A stretch of 64,000 nucleotides of DNA from Streptomyces sp. ISL-36. GTDB taxonomy: Bacteria > Actinomycetota > Actinomycetes > Streptomycetales > Streptomycetaceae. Shown in pieces: positions 35,207-44,183 of the stretch. Position 1 is the stretch's first letter. Each line of letters opens with the position of its first letter. The notes below the pieces were generated by a model that did not search any database, was not told the origin of the DNA, and saw only the letters and a list, made by a program, of their open reading frames with translations. The position numbers were made by a program, and so were the translations under genes. The stretch is taken from NCBI RefSeq assembly GCF_018614205.1, contig NZ_JAGGOS010000015.1:75676-139675 (forward strand), in the 5' to 3' direction.

Positions 35207-37755
35207 ACCGGGAAGGCACGCCCTTCACCCCGTACGAGGAAGGGCCGACCGATCTCAGGCTGGTGCCACCGGCGTTGGCGGCCTGGGGAGCTGCCGCCCT
35301 GGCGGTGGGCGCCACCGGGTGGTGGACCGTCGCCGGGGTGCTCGCCTGCTCGGCCGGGGCGGCTGCCCTGCTGGCCGTGGCCGTGATGCGTCGGTCACAG
35401 GCGCTCAGGGCCGTGCCGGGCGAGGCTTCGGAGCGGACGGAGCGGACGGAGCGGACGGAGCGGACGGAGCGGTCCGCCGGTGGCCGGCCGGGCCGGTGGC
35501 TCGGGGCAACCGCGGGAGCGGCGGTGCTGCTCTGCGCCGCGGCCGGTGCCGCATCGGGGGGACTGCACGCGGCGGACCTCAGCCGCGGGCCGGTGCCGGG
35601 CCTCGCGGCGGAGTACGCCCGGGCGGGCGCGGAGGTGACGGTCACCTCGGATCCGCGGCTCACCCGTCCTCGTGTCCGGGGCGACAGGACAGCCCCGGTC
35701 TCCGTGGTCCTGGGCGGCGAGGCGACCAGGATCGAGACGTCCGACGGGGCGGTGCACAGGACGAGGACACCGGTCCTGCTGATCGTTCCGGCGGGGGAGG
35801 CTCAGCGGGAGTGGCTGAGGCTGCTGCCCTCGACACGGCTGCGGGTGGAGGCGCGGCTGTCGCCGCCGCTGCGTCCGGGGGACCGGTTCGCGGCGGTGCT
35901 GCGGGTCGACGGTACCGGGCCGCCACGGATCACCGGGCCGCCCAGCACGGTGCAGCGCACGGCGGGAAGCCTCCGGGCCGGACTGCGGCGCGCCACCGAG
36001 GGGCTCGACCCGGACGCCCGTGCACTCCTGCCCGGACTGGTCGTCGGGGACACCTCCCGCATCGAACCGGAGCTGAGCGACGCCTTCGAGGCCACCGACC
36101 TCACCCACCTTCTGGCGGTGTCGGGCTCGAACCTCACCATCGTCCTGCTGCTTCTCGTCGGCCGGCCGGGCGCCGCCATGCGGGCCGAGCGCGGAGGACT
36201 CGCCCCCCGCCTCGGGATTCCGTTGCGGTCCACCGCTCTCGTCGGCGGAGGGCTCACGCTCGCCTTCGTCATCGTCTGCCGACCGGATCCGAGCGTGCTG
36301 CGGGCGGCCGCCTGCGGCCTGGTCGCCCTGCTCGCCATCGGCACCGGCCGGCGCCGATCGCTGATCCCCGCGCTCGCGGCGGCAGTGCTGACACTGGTGC
36401 TCTACGACCCCTGGCTGGCGCGGAGTTACGGCTTCCTCCTCTCGGTTCTGGCCACCGGCGCACTGCTGACGATCGCGCCGCGCTGGAGCGAGGCGCTGCG
36501 GCGGCGACGGGTGCCGGGCAGGATCGCCGAGGCGCTCGCCGCGGCCCTCGCGGCCCAGGTGGTGTGCGCGCCCGTGGTCGCGGTCTTCGCCGCCCGGGTC
36601 AGCCTGGTCGCGATCCCCAGCAACCTCCTCGCCGAGGCGGCGGTCGCACCGGCGACGATCCTCGGGTTCGCCGCGCTCGCTCTGGCCCCGGTCTGGATGC
36701 CCGCCGCCGAGGCCGTCGCGGAGGTCGCGGGCTGGCCGGCCGGCTGGATCGCCGGCGTGGCGCGTACCGGGGCGGCGCTGCCGGGCGCGGAGGCGGCCTG
36801 GCCGGGCGGCTGGTGGGGAGGCCTGCTGCTGGCATGCCTCTTCGGCCTCGTCGCGCTGGGCGCCTGGAATCTGCCGTACCGGCGGAGGGTCGCCACCGGC
36901 TGCGCCGTTCTGCTGCTGCTCGTGGTGGTGAGACCGCAGCCGTTGACCCGGTGGGTCACCGGCTGGCCGCCGCCGGGCTGGACGTACGCGATGTGCCAGG
37001 TGGGCCAGGGGGACGCGACCGTGCTCGCGGCGGGCGGGGACACCGCCGTGGTCGTGGACGCCGGGCCCGATCCGGCGCTGGTGGACGGCTGCCTGCGCGA
37101 CCTCGGGATCCACCGGGTTCCGCTCCTGGTCCTCACCCACTTCCACGCGGATCACGTCGCCGGACTGCCCGGGGTGCTGCGTGGGCGGGCGGTGGGGGCG
37201 ATCCAGACGACGGGGCTCGAAGAGCCGCCCGGGCAGGCGGCGTTCGTACGGCGGACGGCCGCGGCGGCCGGCGTCCCCGTCGTACGGGCCGGGCCGGGGG
37301 AACGGCGGCGCCTCGGTCCGCTGGAGTGGCGGGTGCTCTGGCCCAGGGCGGCCGCCGGGGCGCTGGTGCACGAGGAATCGGAGCCGAACGACGCCAGTGT
37401 CACCCTGCTCGTGCGGACGACCGGGGGGATGAGTCTGCTGCTCCTCGGCGACCTCGAACCGCCGGCCCAGCAGGGGCTGTTGCGGGCGTACCCGGCGCTG
37501 GTGCCGGTGGATGTGCTCAAGGTCGCCCACCATGGTTCGGCGCATCAGGACCCCGGGCTCATACGGGCGGTCCGGCCGAGGCTGGCGCTGGTGTCCACCG
37601 GTCGGGACAACCCCTACGGCCACCCGTCGCCCCGGACCATGGAGGCATTGAGGGCCGGGGGAGCGGAGGTGCTCCGGACGGACCGGGACGGGGCGATCGC
37701 GGTGGTGGGGACGGGCCGGGACCTGGTGGCCGTAGCGAAGGGAGGGAGCGGGTGA
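35203..37755 (+). CDS. comEC: ComEC/Rec2-family membrane protein with metallo-beta-lactamase domain
   Basis: The 850-residue protein is the transport channel of DNA uptake systems. Visible parts are an N-terminal membrane pair, an OB-like exterior segment (about 140-270), the competence core (LLAVSGSNLTIVLLLL, then several helices up to about residue 570), and a C-terminal metallo-beta-lactamase domain with THFHADHVAGLPG (about 645) and DVLKVAHHGSAHQ. An early loop contains four perfect 9-bp repeats encoding ERT. ATG 35203 overlaps the comEA stop. Streptomycetes are not known as naturally competent, so the role may be DNA release, degradation or conjugation-related. Confidence 0.93.
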   Translation: MNREGTPFTPYEEGPTDLRLVPPALAAWGAAALAVGATGWWTVAGVLACSAGAAALLAVAVMRRSQALRAVPGEASERTERTERTERTERSAGGRPGRWLGATAGAAVLLCAAAGAASGGLHAADLSRGPVPGLAAEYARAGAEVTVTSDPRLTRPRVRGDRTAPVSVVLGGEATRIETSDGAVHRTRTPVLLIVPAGEAQREWLRLLPSTRLRVEARLSPPLRPGDRFAAVLRVDGTGPPRITGPPSTVQRTAGSLRAGLRRATEGLDPDARALLPGLVVGDTSRIEPELSDAFEATDLTHLLAVSGSNLTIVLLLLVGRPGAAMRAERGGLAPRLGIPLRSTALVGGGLTLAFVIVCRPDPSVLRAAACGLVALLAIGTGRRRSLIPALAAAVLTLVLYDPWLARSYGFLLSVLATGALLTIAPRWSEALRRRRVPGRIAEALAAALAAQVVCAPVVAVFAARVSLVAIPSNLLAEAAVAPATILGFAALALAPVWMPAAEAVAEVAGWPAGWIAGVARTGAALPGAEAAWPGGWWGGLLLACLFGLVALGAWNLPYRRRVATGCAVLLLLVVVRPQPLTRWVTGWPPPGWTYAMCQVGQGDATVLAAGGDTAVVVDAGPDPALVDGCLRDLGIHRVPLLVLTHFHADHVAGLPGVLRGRAVGAIQTTGLEEPPGQAAFVRRTAAAAGVPVVRAGPGERRRLGPLEWRVLWPRAAAGALVHEESEPNDASVTLLVRTTGGMSLLLLGDLEPPAQQGLLRAYPALVPVDVLKVAHHGSAHQDPGLIRAVRPRLALVSTGRDNPYGHPSPRTMEALRAGGAEVLRTDRDGAIAVVGTGRDLVAVAKGGSG
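35431..35475 (+). repeat. 9-bp tandem repeat in comEC
   Basis: GAGCGGACG occurs four times in a row (35431, 35440, 35449, 35458) with a fifth degenerate copy at 35467. It encodes (ERT)n in a cytoplasmic loop. Confidence 0.85.
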
Positions 37756-37881
37756 GCAGATGGTCCACACGCTGTTCGTGGTGCCGGACCGCCACCGCCG
37801 GAGCCGTACGGGCCGTTCTGTGGCTCCTGCTGGCGCCGCCGTCCTCCATGCAGAGCTCTGGGCGGCCCCGGTCCCCGCCGC

Positions 37882-38124
37882 CTACGGGGCTTCCAGCCAG
37901 CCCTCGTACTCCGCGGCGAGCGCGTCGAGCGCCCCGGAGTCCAGGCGGCCCTCCGGATCCTCCACCACGACCAGCCACTGGGCGTCCTCGGCGTCGTCCT
38001 CACCGGCCAGGGCGTCCCTGACGAGCTGCGGCTCCTCGGCGACGCCGAAGCGGGCGGGCAGCTCCTCGGCGACCTCCTCGGCGGCGTCGCGGTCCGGCAG
38101 TACGAGTACGTGTCGTTCGCTCAC
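37882..38124 (-). CDS. Small conserved hypothetical protein
   Basis: This 80-residue acidic protein starts MSERHVLVLPDRDAAEEVAEEL, quoted here as SERHVLVLPDRDAAEEV, and ends YEGWLEAP. It reads like a ferredoxin-like alpha/beta protein (two short strands, VLVLP and WLVVVE, and two acidic helices) with no cofactor motif. I recall similar proteins between comEC and holA in streptomycetes. The GTG at 38124 has GGAGAA about six bases upstream, which can also be read as a -10 (GAGAAT). Function unknown. Confidence 0.7.
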   Translation of the reverse strand: MSERHVLVLPDRDAAEEVAEELPARFGVAEEPQLVRDALAGEDDAEDAQWLVVVEDPEGRLDSGALDALAAEYEGWLEAP

Positions 38125-38181
38125 CAGCTCATTCTCCGGTACGGGAGGGAGTGTCGGTGGCCCGTGGGATGCTGGGACGCG

Positions 38182-39168
38182 ATGGCCACCAGAAAGACTT
38201 CGACCGACGACCTCCTCGCCCCCGTCACGCTCGCCGTGGGCCAGGAGGACCTGCTCCTCGACCGTGCCGTCCAGGAGGTGGTGGCGGCCGCCCGGGCCGC
38301 CGACGCCGACACGGACGTCCGTGACCTCAGCTCCGAGCAGCTCCAGCCCGGGACGCTCGCCGAGCTGACGAGTCCGTCGCTCTTCGCCGAGCGCAAGGTC
38401 ATCGTCGTGCGGAACGCGCAGGACCTGTCCGCGGACACGATCAAGGACATCAAGGCGTACCTCGCCGCGCCGATCGAGGAGATCACGATCGTGCTGCTCC
38501 ACGCGGGCGGCGCCAAGGGCAAGGGGCTGCTCGACGCGGCGCGCAAGGCGGGCGCGCGGGAGGTGGCCTGCCCGAAGACGACGAAGCCGGCGGAGCGGCT
38601 GACGTTCGTACGGCAGGAGTTCCGCGCCCTCGGCCGGTCGGCCACGCCCGAGGCGTGCCAGGCGCTCGTCGACTCGATCGGCAGCGACCTGCGGGAGCTG
38701 GCCTCGGCGGTCTCGCAGCTGACCGCCGATGTCGAGGGGACGATCGACGAGGCGATCGTCGGGCGGTACTACACGGGCCGTGCGGAGGCGTCGTCCTTCA
38801 ACGTGGCGGACCGCGCGGTGGAGGGCAGGGCGGCGGAGGCCCTGGAGGCGCTGCGCTGGTCGCTGTCGACCGGAGTCCCACCGGTCCTGATCACCAGCGC
38901 GTTGGCGCAGGGCGTCCGGGCGATCGGAAAGCTGTCGGCGGCGCGGGGCGGCCGGCCGGCGGATCTGGCGCGTGAGCTGGGGATGCCGCCGTGGAAGATC
39001 GACCGGGTGCGGCAGCAGATGCGCGGCTGGACGCCGGACGGTGTCTCGCTGGCGCTGCGTGCGGTGGCTGAGGCGGACGCGGGGGTGAAGGGCGGCGGGG
39101 ACGACCCGGAGTACGCCCTGGAGAAGGCGGTGGTCGCGGTGGCACGGGCGGCGAGGCTCCGGCGGTAG
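38182..39168 (+). CDS. holA: DNA polymerase III delta subunit
   Basis: Delta is the clamp-loader subunit that opens the beta clamp. The 328-residue protein has the family layout: VTLAVGQEDLLLDRAVQEV at the N-terminus, a degenerate AAA+ domain without a Walker A lysine, and helical domains with FNVADRAVEGRAAEALEALR and PPVLITSALAQGVRAI. ATG 38182 was chosen because conservation begins here; the extra upstream frame has none. The terminator at 39401-39444 may serve it and rpsT from both sides. Confidence 0.9.
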   Translation: MATRKTSTDDLLAPVTLAVGQEDLLLDRAVQEVVAAARAADADTDVRDLSSEQLQPGTLAELTSPSLFAERKVIVVRNAQDLSADTIKDIKAYLAAPIEEITIVLLHAGGAKGKGLLDAARKAGAREVACPKTTKPAERLTFVRQEFRALGRSATPEACQALVDSIGSDLRELASAVSQLTADVEGTIDEAIVGRYYTGRAEASSFNVADRAVEGRAAEALEALRWSLSTGVPPVLITSALAQGVRAIGKLSAARGGRPADLARELGMPPWKIDRVRQQMRGWTPDGVSLALRAVAEADAGVKGGGDDPEYALEKAVVAVARAARLRR

Positions 39169-39243
39169 CGTCCGTCGGCCGTTGATCCCCCCACCCCGCC
39201 CCTTCCCGAAACCCTGCCGGGGGCTGGTGGGGGCCGAAGCGAC

Positions 39244-39261
39244 GTGGGGCGGCCGCCCCAC
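39244..39261. repeat. 18-bp perfect palindrome in the holA-rpsT gap
   Basis: GTGGGGCGGCCGCCCCAC is self-complementary, so it can form a hairpin in either transcript. The 395-bp gap 39169-39563 holds this palindrome, the terminator at 39401-39444 and nothing coding that I can support. Confidence 0.5.
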
Positions 39262-39400
39262 CGACCCGGTCGGCGACAGTCACCCGGCCGCGGCAGGCCC
39301 CTGCGATGCCGCGAGGCCGTCGTGCCCGTCGTGCTGACTCCTCCGCAACGGAAGTCGCACTCCCCCGCCCCTGCAGGCAGGCAACCAGGCGGGGCACGGC

Positions 39401-39444
39401 GAAGGCCCCGTCGTCTCCTGGGGAAGGAGAGCGGCGGGGCCTTC
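39401..39444 (-). terminator. Terminator of rpsT (probably bidirectional)
   Basis: GAAGGCCCCG (39401-39410) pairs with CGGGGCCTTC (39435-39444), with an inner CTCC / GGAG stem. Confidence 0.65.
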
Positions 39445-39563
39445 GGCGTGAAGACTGTGGGCTCGCACACGCGTGGCGAACGCGTATCGCGTACGAGTCC
39501 GGGGTGCCGGGAAGGGAGCGGGAGAGAGGGCCCGCGGAGTCCCGTCCGGCGTCACATCAGAGC

Positions 39564-39830
39564 TCAGCCCTGCAGGGCGGCAACCTTGGTGGCCAGCGCC
39601 GACTTCTTGTTGGCGGCGGCGTTCTTGTGGATGACACCCTTCGAGACAGCCTTGTCGAGCGCGCGGGAGGCGGCGCGAGAAGCCACGACGGCCTTCTCGA
39701 CGTCACCCGCGGCGACGGCCTCGCGGGCCTTGCGGATCGCGGTCTTGAGCGAGGACTTGACGGCCTTGTTGCGCAGGCGCGCCTTCTCGTTCGTCTTGTT
39801 CCGCTTGATCTGGGACTTGATGTTCGCCAC
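39564..39830 (-). CDS. rpsT: 30S ribosomal protein S20
   Basis: S20 binds the 5' domain of 16S rRNA early in 30S assembly. The 88-residue protein is three basic helices: [21 protein letters not shown] at the start (quoted as [20 protein letters not shown]), [19 protein letters not shown] near the end and [10 protein letters not shown]. The start is GTG at 39830, with AAAGGG and a T-rich spacer upstream. It faces away from lepA across a 220-bp divergent promoter region, the usual arrangement in streptomycetes. Confidence 0.96.
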   Translation of the reverse strand: MANIKSQIKRNKTNEKARLRNKAVKSSLKTAIRKAREAVAAGDVEKAVVASRAASRALDKAVSKGVIHKNAAANKKSALATKVAALQG

Positions 39831-40050
39831 GAAAAAGAACCCTTTTCTGGGGGTCCCGCCACGCCCGCAGTGGGCGCAGGGGGCAATCGATGATCTTTCA
39901 GACTGTGACTCGAAGCTGAGAGGGCATACGAGACACAGCTGTCCACGGTATCAGGCACTCTCCGGGCCGCCCAAACCGAGCGCCGCACCGCAGTCATGGG
40001 ACCATGGAGCCTACGTATCGATCCGACATCGCCCCGAGACGAGACCCTGC

Positions 40051-41922
40051 GTGCCCGCGACTCCTACCCACGTGCCCGAGCCGAGCCGTACCGACCCGGC
40101 GCTGATCCGCAATTTCTGCATCATCGCGCACATCGACCACGGCAAGTCGACCCTTGCCGACCGGATGCTCCAGCTGACCGGTGTCGTCGACCAACGGCAG
40201 ATGCGCGCCCAGTACCTCGACCGCATGGACATCGAGCGCGAGCGCGGCATCACCATCAAGTCCCAGGCGGTCCGTCTTCCCTGGGCGCCCACCGAGGGCA
40301 CGGGCCAGGGCAAGACCCACATCCTCAACATGATCGACACCCCCGGGCACGTCGACTTCACGTACGAGGTCTCGCGGTCCCTGGCGGCCTGTGAGGGCAC
40401 GGTCCTGCTCGTCGACGCGGCCCAGGGCATCGAGGCGCAGACCCTCGCGAACCTGTACCTCGCGATGGAGAACGACCTCACCATCGTTCCCGTACTGAAC
40501 AAGATCGACCTGCCGGCCGCCCAGCCGGAGAAGTTCTCCGAGGAGCTCGCCAACCTCATCGGCTGCCAGCCGGAGGACGTGCTCAAGGTCTCCGCCAAGA
40601 CGGGTCTCGGCGTCGAGGCGCTGCTGGACCGGGTCGTGGAGAACGTGCCGGCCCCCGTCGGTGTGGCCGACGCGCCCGCCCGCGCGATGATCTTCGACTC
40701 GGTCTACGACTCCTACCGCGGTGTCGTGACGTACGTACGAGTGGTCGACGGCCAGCTCAACAAGCGCGAGCGCATCAAGATGATGTCGACCGGCGCCACC
40801 CACGAGCTGCTCGAGATCGGCGTCTCGTCCCCCGAGATGACGCCCGCCGACGGCATCGGCGTCGGCGAGGTCGGCTACATCATCACCGGCGTGAAGGACG
40901 TCCGTCAGTCCAAGGTCGGTGACACGATCACCTCGCTGAACAAGGGCGCCACCGAGGCGCTCGGCGGATACAAGGACCCCAAGCCGATGGTGTTCTCGGG
41001 TCTCTACCCGCTGGACGGCTCGGAGTACCCGGACCTCCGTGAGGCCCTCGACAAGCTGCAGCTCAACGACGCCGCGCTGGTCTACGAGCCGGAGACCTCC
41101 GCCGCCCTCGGCTTCGGCTTCCGCGTCGGCTTCCTCGGGCTCCTCCACCTGGACGTGATCCGGGAGCGTCTGGAGCGCGAGTTCGGCCTCGACCTGATCG
41201 CCACCGCCCCCAACGTGGTCTACCGCGTGGTCATGGAGGACGGCAGCGAGCACACGGTCACCAACCCGAGCGAGTTCCCCGAGGGCAAGATCAGTGACGT
41301 GTACGAGCCGGTCGTACGGGCCACGATCCTTGCCCCGAGCGAGTTCATCGGCGCGATCATGGAGCTCTGCCAGACCCGTCGCGGCACCCTCCTCGGCATG
41401 GACTACCTCTCCGAGGACCGGGTCGAGATCCGCTACACCCTCCCCCTGGCCGAGATCGTCTTCGACTTCTTCGACCAGCTGAAGTCCAAGACGCGGGGTT
41501 ACGCCTCCCTCGACTACGAGCCCACCGGCGAGCAGGCCTCCAGCCTGGTCAAGGTCGACATCCTGCTGCACGGCGACAAGGTCGACGCGTTCTCCGCCGT
41601 CACCCACAAGGACGCGGCGTACGCGTACGGCGTGCGGCTCGTCGCCAAGCTGCGCGAGCTGATCCCGCGGCAGGCCTTCGAGGTGCCGATCCAGGCCGCG
41701 ATCGGTTCCCGGGTCATCGCCCGCGAAACCATCCGGGCCATCCGCAAGGACGTCCTCGCCAAGTGCTACGGCGGTGACATCTCCCGTAAGCGGAAGCTGC
41801 TGGAGAAGCAGAAGGAAGGCAAGAAGCGGATGAAGATGGTCGGTTCTGTGGAGGTTCCGCAGGAGGCCTTCATCGCCGTGCTGTCGAGCGACGATTCGGC
41901 CGGCGGCAAGAGCAAGAAGTAA
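40051..41922 (+). CDS. lepA: Elongation factor 4 (LepA)
   Basis: LepA is a ribosomal GTPase that acts on initiation/back-translocation and stress translation. The 623-residue protein has the G domain ([18 protein letters not shown] with the P loop, [20 protein letters not shown]), EF-G-like domains II, III and V, and the LepA-specific C-terminal domain ending with [20 protein letters not shown], quoted as [20 protein letters not shown] 40051 gives [16 protein letters not shown], matching homologues I remember; the long open frame upstream is not conserved. Confidence 0.97.
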   Translation: MPATPTHVPEPSRTDPALIRNFCIIAHIDHGKSTLADRMLQLTGVVDQRQMRAQYLDRMDIERERGITIKSQAVRLPWAPTEGTGQGKTHILNMIDTPGHVDFTYEVSRSLAACEGTVLLVDAAQGIEAQTLANLYLAMENDLTIVPVLNKIDLPAAQPEKFSEELANLIGCQPEDVLKVSAKTGLGVEALLDRVVENVPAPVGVADAPARAMIFDSVYDSYRGVVTYVRVVDGQLNKRERIKMMSTGATHELLEIGVSSPEMTPADGIGVGEVGYIITGVKDVRQSKVGDTITSLNKGATEALGGYKDPKPMVFSGLYPLDGSEYPDLREALDKLQLNDAALVYEPETSAALGFGFRVGFLGLLHLDVIRERLEREFGLDLIATAPNVVYRVVMEDGSEHTVTNPSEFPEGKISDVYEPVVRATILAPSEFIGAIMELCQTRRGTLLGMDYLSEDRVEIRYTLPLAEIVFDFFDQLKSKTRGYASLDYEPTGEQASSLVKVDILLHGDKVDAFSAVTHKDAAYAYGVRLVAKLRELIPRQAFEVPIQAAIGSRVIARETIRAIRKDVLAKCYGGDISRKRKLLEKQKEGKKRMKMVGSVEVPQEAFIAVLSSDDSAGGKSKK

Positions 41923-41971
41923 TCGGCGGTTCAGTCGGCGGTTCAATCGGCTGTTTAGCTGACAGATACAT

Positions 41972-42010
41972 CGAACGGGCTCTCGCGCGGACTGCGCGGG
42001 GGCCCGTTCG
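41972..42010 (+). terminator. Terminator after lepA
   Basis: CGAACGGGC (41972-41980) pairs with GCCCGTTCG (42002-42010), with inner CGCG pairs. Confidence 0.7.
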
Positions 42011-42058
42011 GCGTTCGTTCTGTTATCAACCGGGTATCAAGCGGCTGCCCGCAGGCCC

Positions 42059-42087
42059 TTACGCGTCGGACTTCGGCCATCTACTCT
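42059..42087 (+). promoter_or_regulatory. Putative promoter of the acyl-CoA synthetase gene
   Basis: TTACGC (42059-42064), 17 bp, TACTCT (42082-42087). The -10 and following GAA repeat the sequence seen at 13977 and 14702, but here the gene starts about 80 bp downstream behind a normal ribosome site. Confidence 0.45.
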
Positions 42088-42173
42088 GAACCCGGCTCGA
42101 AGGTTACTCGCCAGTTAGAAACGCACCGCCAGATCGCACCACCAGCAGGCAATGCCGCCGCCCGGAGGACGTC

Positions 42174-44048
42174 GTGAGCGACACACAGACCCTGATCGAG
42201 AACCGGCCGCCCTCCGTGGCGACCCTCTTCCTTGAGCGCGTGGCGCGGACTCCCGACGCGGAGGCCTATCGCTACCCGGTACCCACCGCATCCGGCCAGG
42301 GCCCGGACGAGTGGAAGTCGCTCAGCTGGGAACAGGCCGCCGAGCGGGTCTACGCCATCGCGGCCGGTCTGATCGATCTCGGCGTCCAGTCGGAGGAGCG
42401 GGTCGCCCTCGCCTCCGCCACCCGGGTGGAGTGGATCCTCGCCGACCTCGGCGTGATGTGTGCCGGCGCCGCCACCACCACCGTCTATCCGCAGACCAAC
42501 GCCGAGGAGTCGGCGTTCATCCTCTCCGACTCCGAGTCCAAGGTCCTCATCGCGGAGGACGCGGCCCAGGTCGCCAAGGCCCGCGAGCGCCGCGGCGACC
42601 TGCCGGGCCTCCACCACGTCGTCGTCATCGACCCCACGGGCGTGGAGACCGACGACTGGGTGCTCTCCCTCGCCGACCTGGAGGCGCGCGGGAAGGTCCA
42701 CCTGGCGAACCACCCCGAGGCCGTCAAGGAGCGGGTTTCGGCCATCACCGCCACGCAGCTCGCCACCCTCATCTACACCTCCGGCACCACCGGCCGCCCC
42801 AAGGGCGTCCGTCTGCCGCACGACAACTGGTCGTACATGGCCAAGGCGATCGCCGCGACCGGCCTGGTCACCAAGGACGACGTGCAGTACCTGTGGCTGC
42901 CGCTCGCGCACGTCTTCGGCAAGGTGCTGACCTCCGGCCAGATCGAGGTCGGGCACGTCACCGCCGTCGACGGCCGCATCGACAAGATCATCGTGAACCT
43001 GCCGGTCGTCCAGCCCACCTACATGGCGGCCGTCCCGCGCATCTTCGAGAAGGTCTACAACGGCGTCGCCGCCAAGGCCCGCGAGGGAGGCGCCGCCAAG
43101 TACAAGATCTTCCAGTGGGCGGCCGGCGTCGCCCGCGAGTACGCCAAGGTCACCCAGGACAACTTCCGCCGCACCGGCACCGCCTCCGCGCCCTTCGGCC
43201 TCGCCGCCAAGCACAAGGTCGCCGACGCGCTGGTCTACAAGAAGCTCCGCGAGGCGTTCGGCGGCCGGCTGCGCGCCGCCGTCTCCGGCTCCGTCGCACT
43301 GGCTCCGGAGATCGGCTTCTTCTTCTCCGGCGCCGGCATCCACATCCTGGAGGGCTACGGCCTCACCGAGACCAGCGCCGCCTCGTTCGTCAACCCGGGC
43401 GAGGCCTACCGCACCGGAACGGTCGGCAAGCCGCTGCCCGGCTGCGAGGTGCGGATCGCCGACGACGGCGAGATCCTGCTGCGCGGCCCCGGCGTCATGG
43501 AGGGCTACCACGGCCTGCCGGAGAAGACGGCCGAGGTCCTGGAGCCCGACGGCTGGTTCCACACCGGCGACATCGGCGAGCTGTCCGCCGACGGCTATCT
43601 GCGGATCACCGACCGCAAGAAGGACCTGTTCAAGACGTCGGGCGGAAAGTACATCGCGCCGACCGAGGTCGAGGGCCAGTTCAAGGCAGTCTGCCCCTTC
43701 GTCTCCAACATCGTGGTGCTCGGCGCGGACCGGAACTACTGCAGCGCGCTCATCGCCCTCGACGAGCCCGCCATCCTCGGCTGGGCCGCCGAGCACGGCC
43801 TCGCGGGCAAGTCGTACGCGGAGGTCGTCGCCGCCCCGCAGACCCAGGAGATGGTCCAGGGGTACGTGGACCGTCTCAACGAGGGTCTCCAGCGCTGGCA
43901 GACGATCAAGAAGTTCCGGCTGCTGCCGCGCGACCTCGACGTCGAGCACGGCGAGCTGACCCCGTCGCTGAAGATGAAGCGGCCGGTCGTGGAGCGTACG
44001 TACAAGGACCTGATCGAGGACATGTACGCCGGGGCCCGGGAGGCCTGA
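42174..44048 (+). CDS. Long-chain acyl-CoA synthetase (AMP-forming)
   Basis: The enzyme activates a fatty acid with ATP and CoA. The 624-residue protein shows the AMP-binding core LIYTSGTTGRPKGVRLPH, the A5-type motif EGYGLTETSAASFV, GWFHTGDIGEL, DRKKDLFKTSGGKYIAPTEVE with the A10 region near PSLKMKRPVV. The length and the GRLRAAVSGSVALAPEIGFFF segment match FadD15-type enzymes. The GTG at 42174 has CGGAGGAC upstream. The precise chain length is not readable. Confidence 0.9.
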   Translation: MSDTQTLIENRPPSVATLFLERVARTPDAEAYRYPVPTASGQGPDEWKSLSWEQAAERVYAIAAGLIDLGVQSEERVALASATRVEWILADLGVMCAGAATTTVYPQTNAEESAFILSDSESKVLIAEDAAQVAKARERRGDLPGLHHVVVIDPTGVETDDWVLSLADLEARGKVHLANHPEAVKERVSAITATQLATLIYTSGTTGRPKGVRLPHDNWSYMAKAIAATGLVTKDDVQYLWLPLAHVFGKVLTSGQIEVGHVTAVDGRIDKIIVNLPVVQPTYMAAVPRIFEKVYNGVAAKAREGGAAKYKIFQWAAGVAREYAKVTQDNFRRTGTASAPFGLAAKHKVADALVYKKLREAFGGRLRAAVSGSVALAPEIGFFFSGAGIHILEGYGLTETSAASFVNPGEAYRTGTVGKPLPGCEVRIADDGEILLRGPGVMEGYHGLPEKTAEVLEPDGWFHTGDIGELSADGYLRITDRKKDLFKTSGGKYIAPTEVEGQFKAVCPFVSNIVVLGADRNYCSALIALDEPAILGWAAEHGLAGKSYAEVVAAPQTQEMVQGYVDRLNEGLQRWQTIKKFRLLPRDLDVEHGELTPSLKMKRPVVERTYKDLIEDMYAGAREA

Positions 44049-44071
44049 TCGGCGCAGAGGGTCACCTCGGT

Positions 44072-44125
44072 CCGCAGTAGCCGCAGTAGCCGTAGAAGCC
44101 GTAGAAGCCGTAGAAGCCGTGGACG
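44072..44125. repeat. 9-bp tandem repeat between the acyl-CoA synthetase gene and hemW
   Basis: Units at 44072 and 44081 read CCGCAGTAG, units at 44090, 44099 and 44108 read CCGTAGAAG, and 44117 is a degenerate CCGTGGACG. The 9-bp period is like that at 25661-25710. Confidence 0.8.
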
Positions 44126-44183
44126 AGGGCCCGGCTCGGGCAGCGGGAGCGGGTCACCTCGGGCAGTACGGGACAATGGGCTC

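Noticed and set aside
37752-38021. Plus-strand reading frame overlapping the comEC stop (GTGA)
   Set aside because: The frame has a start overlap but its composition is Arg/Pro/Ser-rich and it runs into the opposite-strand gene at 37882-38124, which looks real.
39244-40050. Open frame continuous with lepA upstream of its start
   Set aside because: The added part overlaps rpsT and its promoter on the other strand and has no LepA residues; GTG 40051 gives the known N-terminus.
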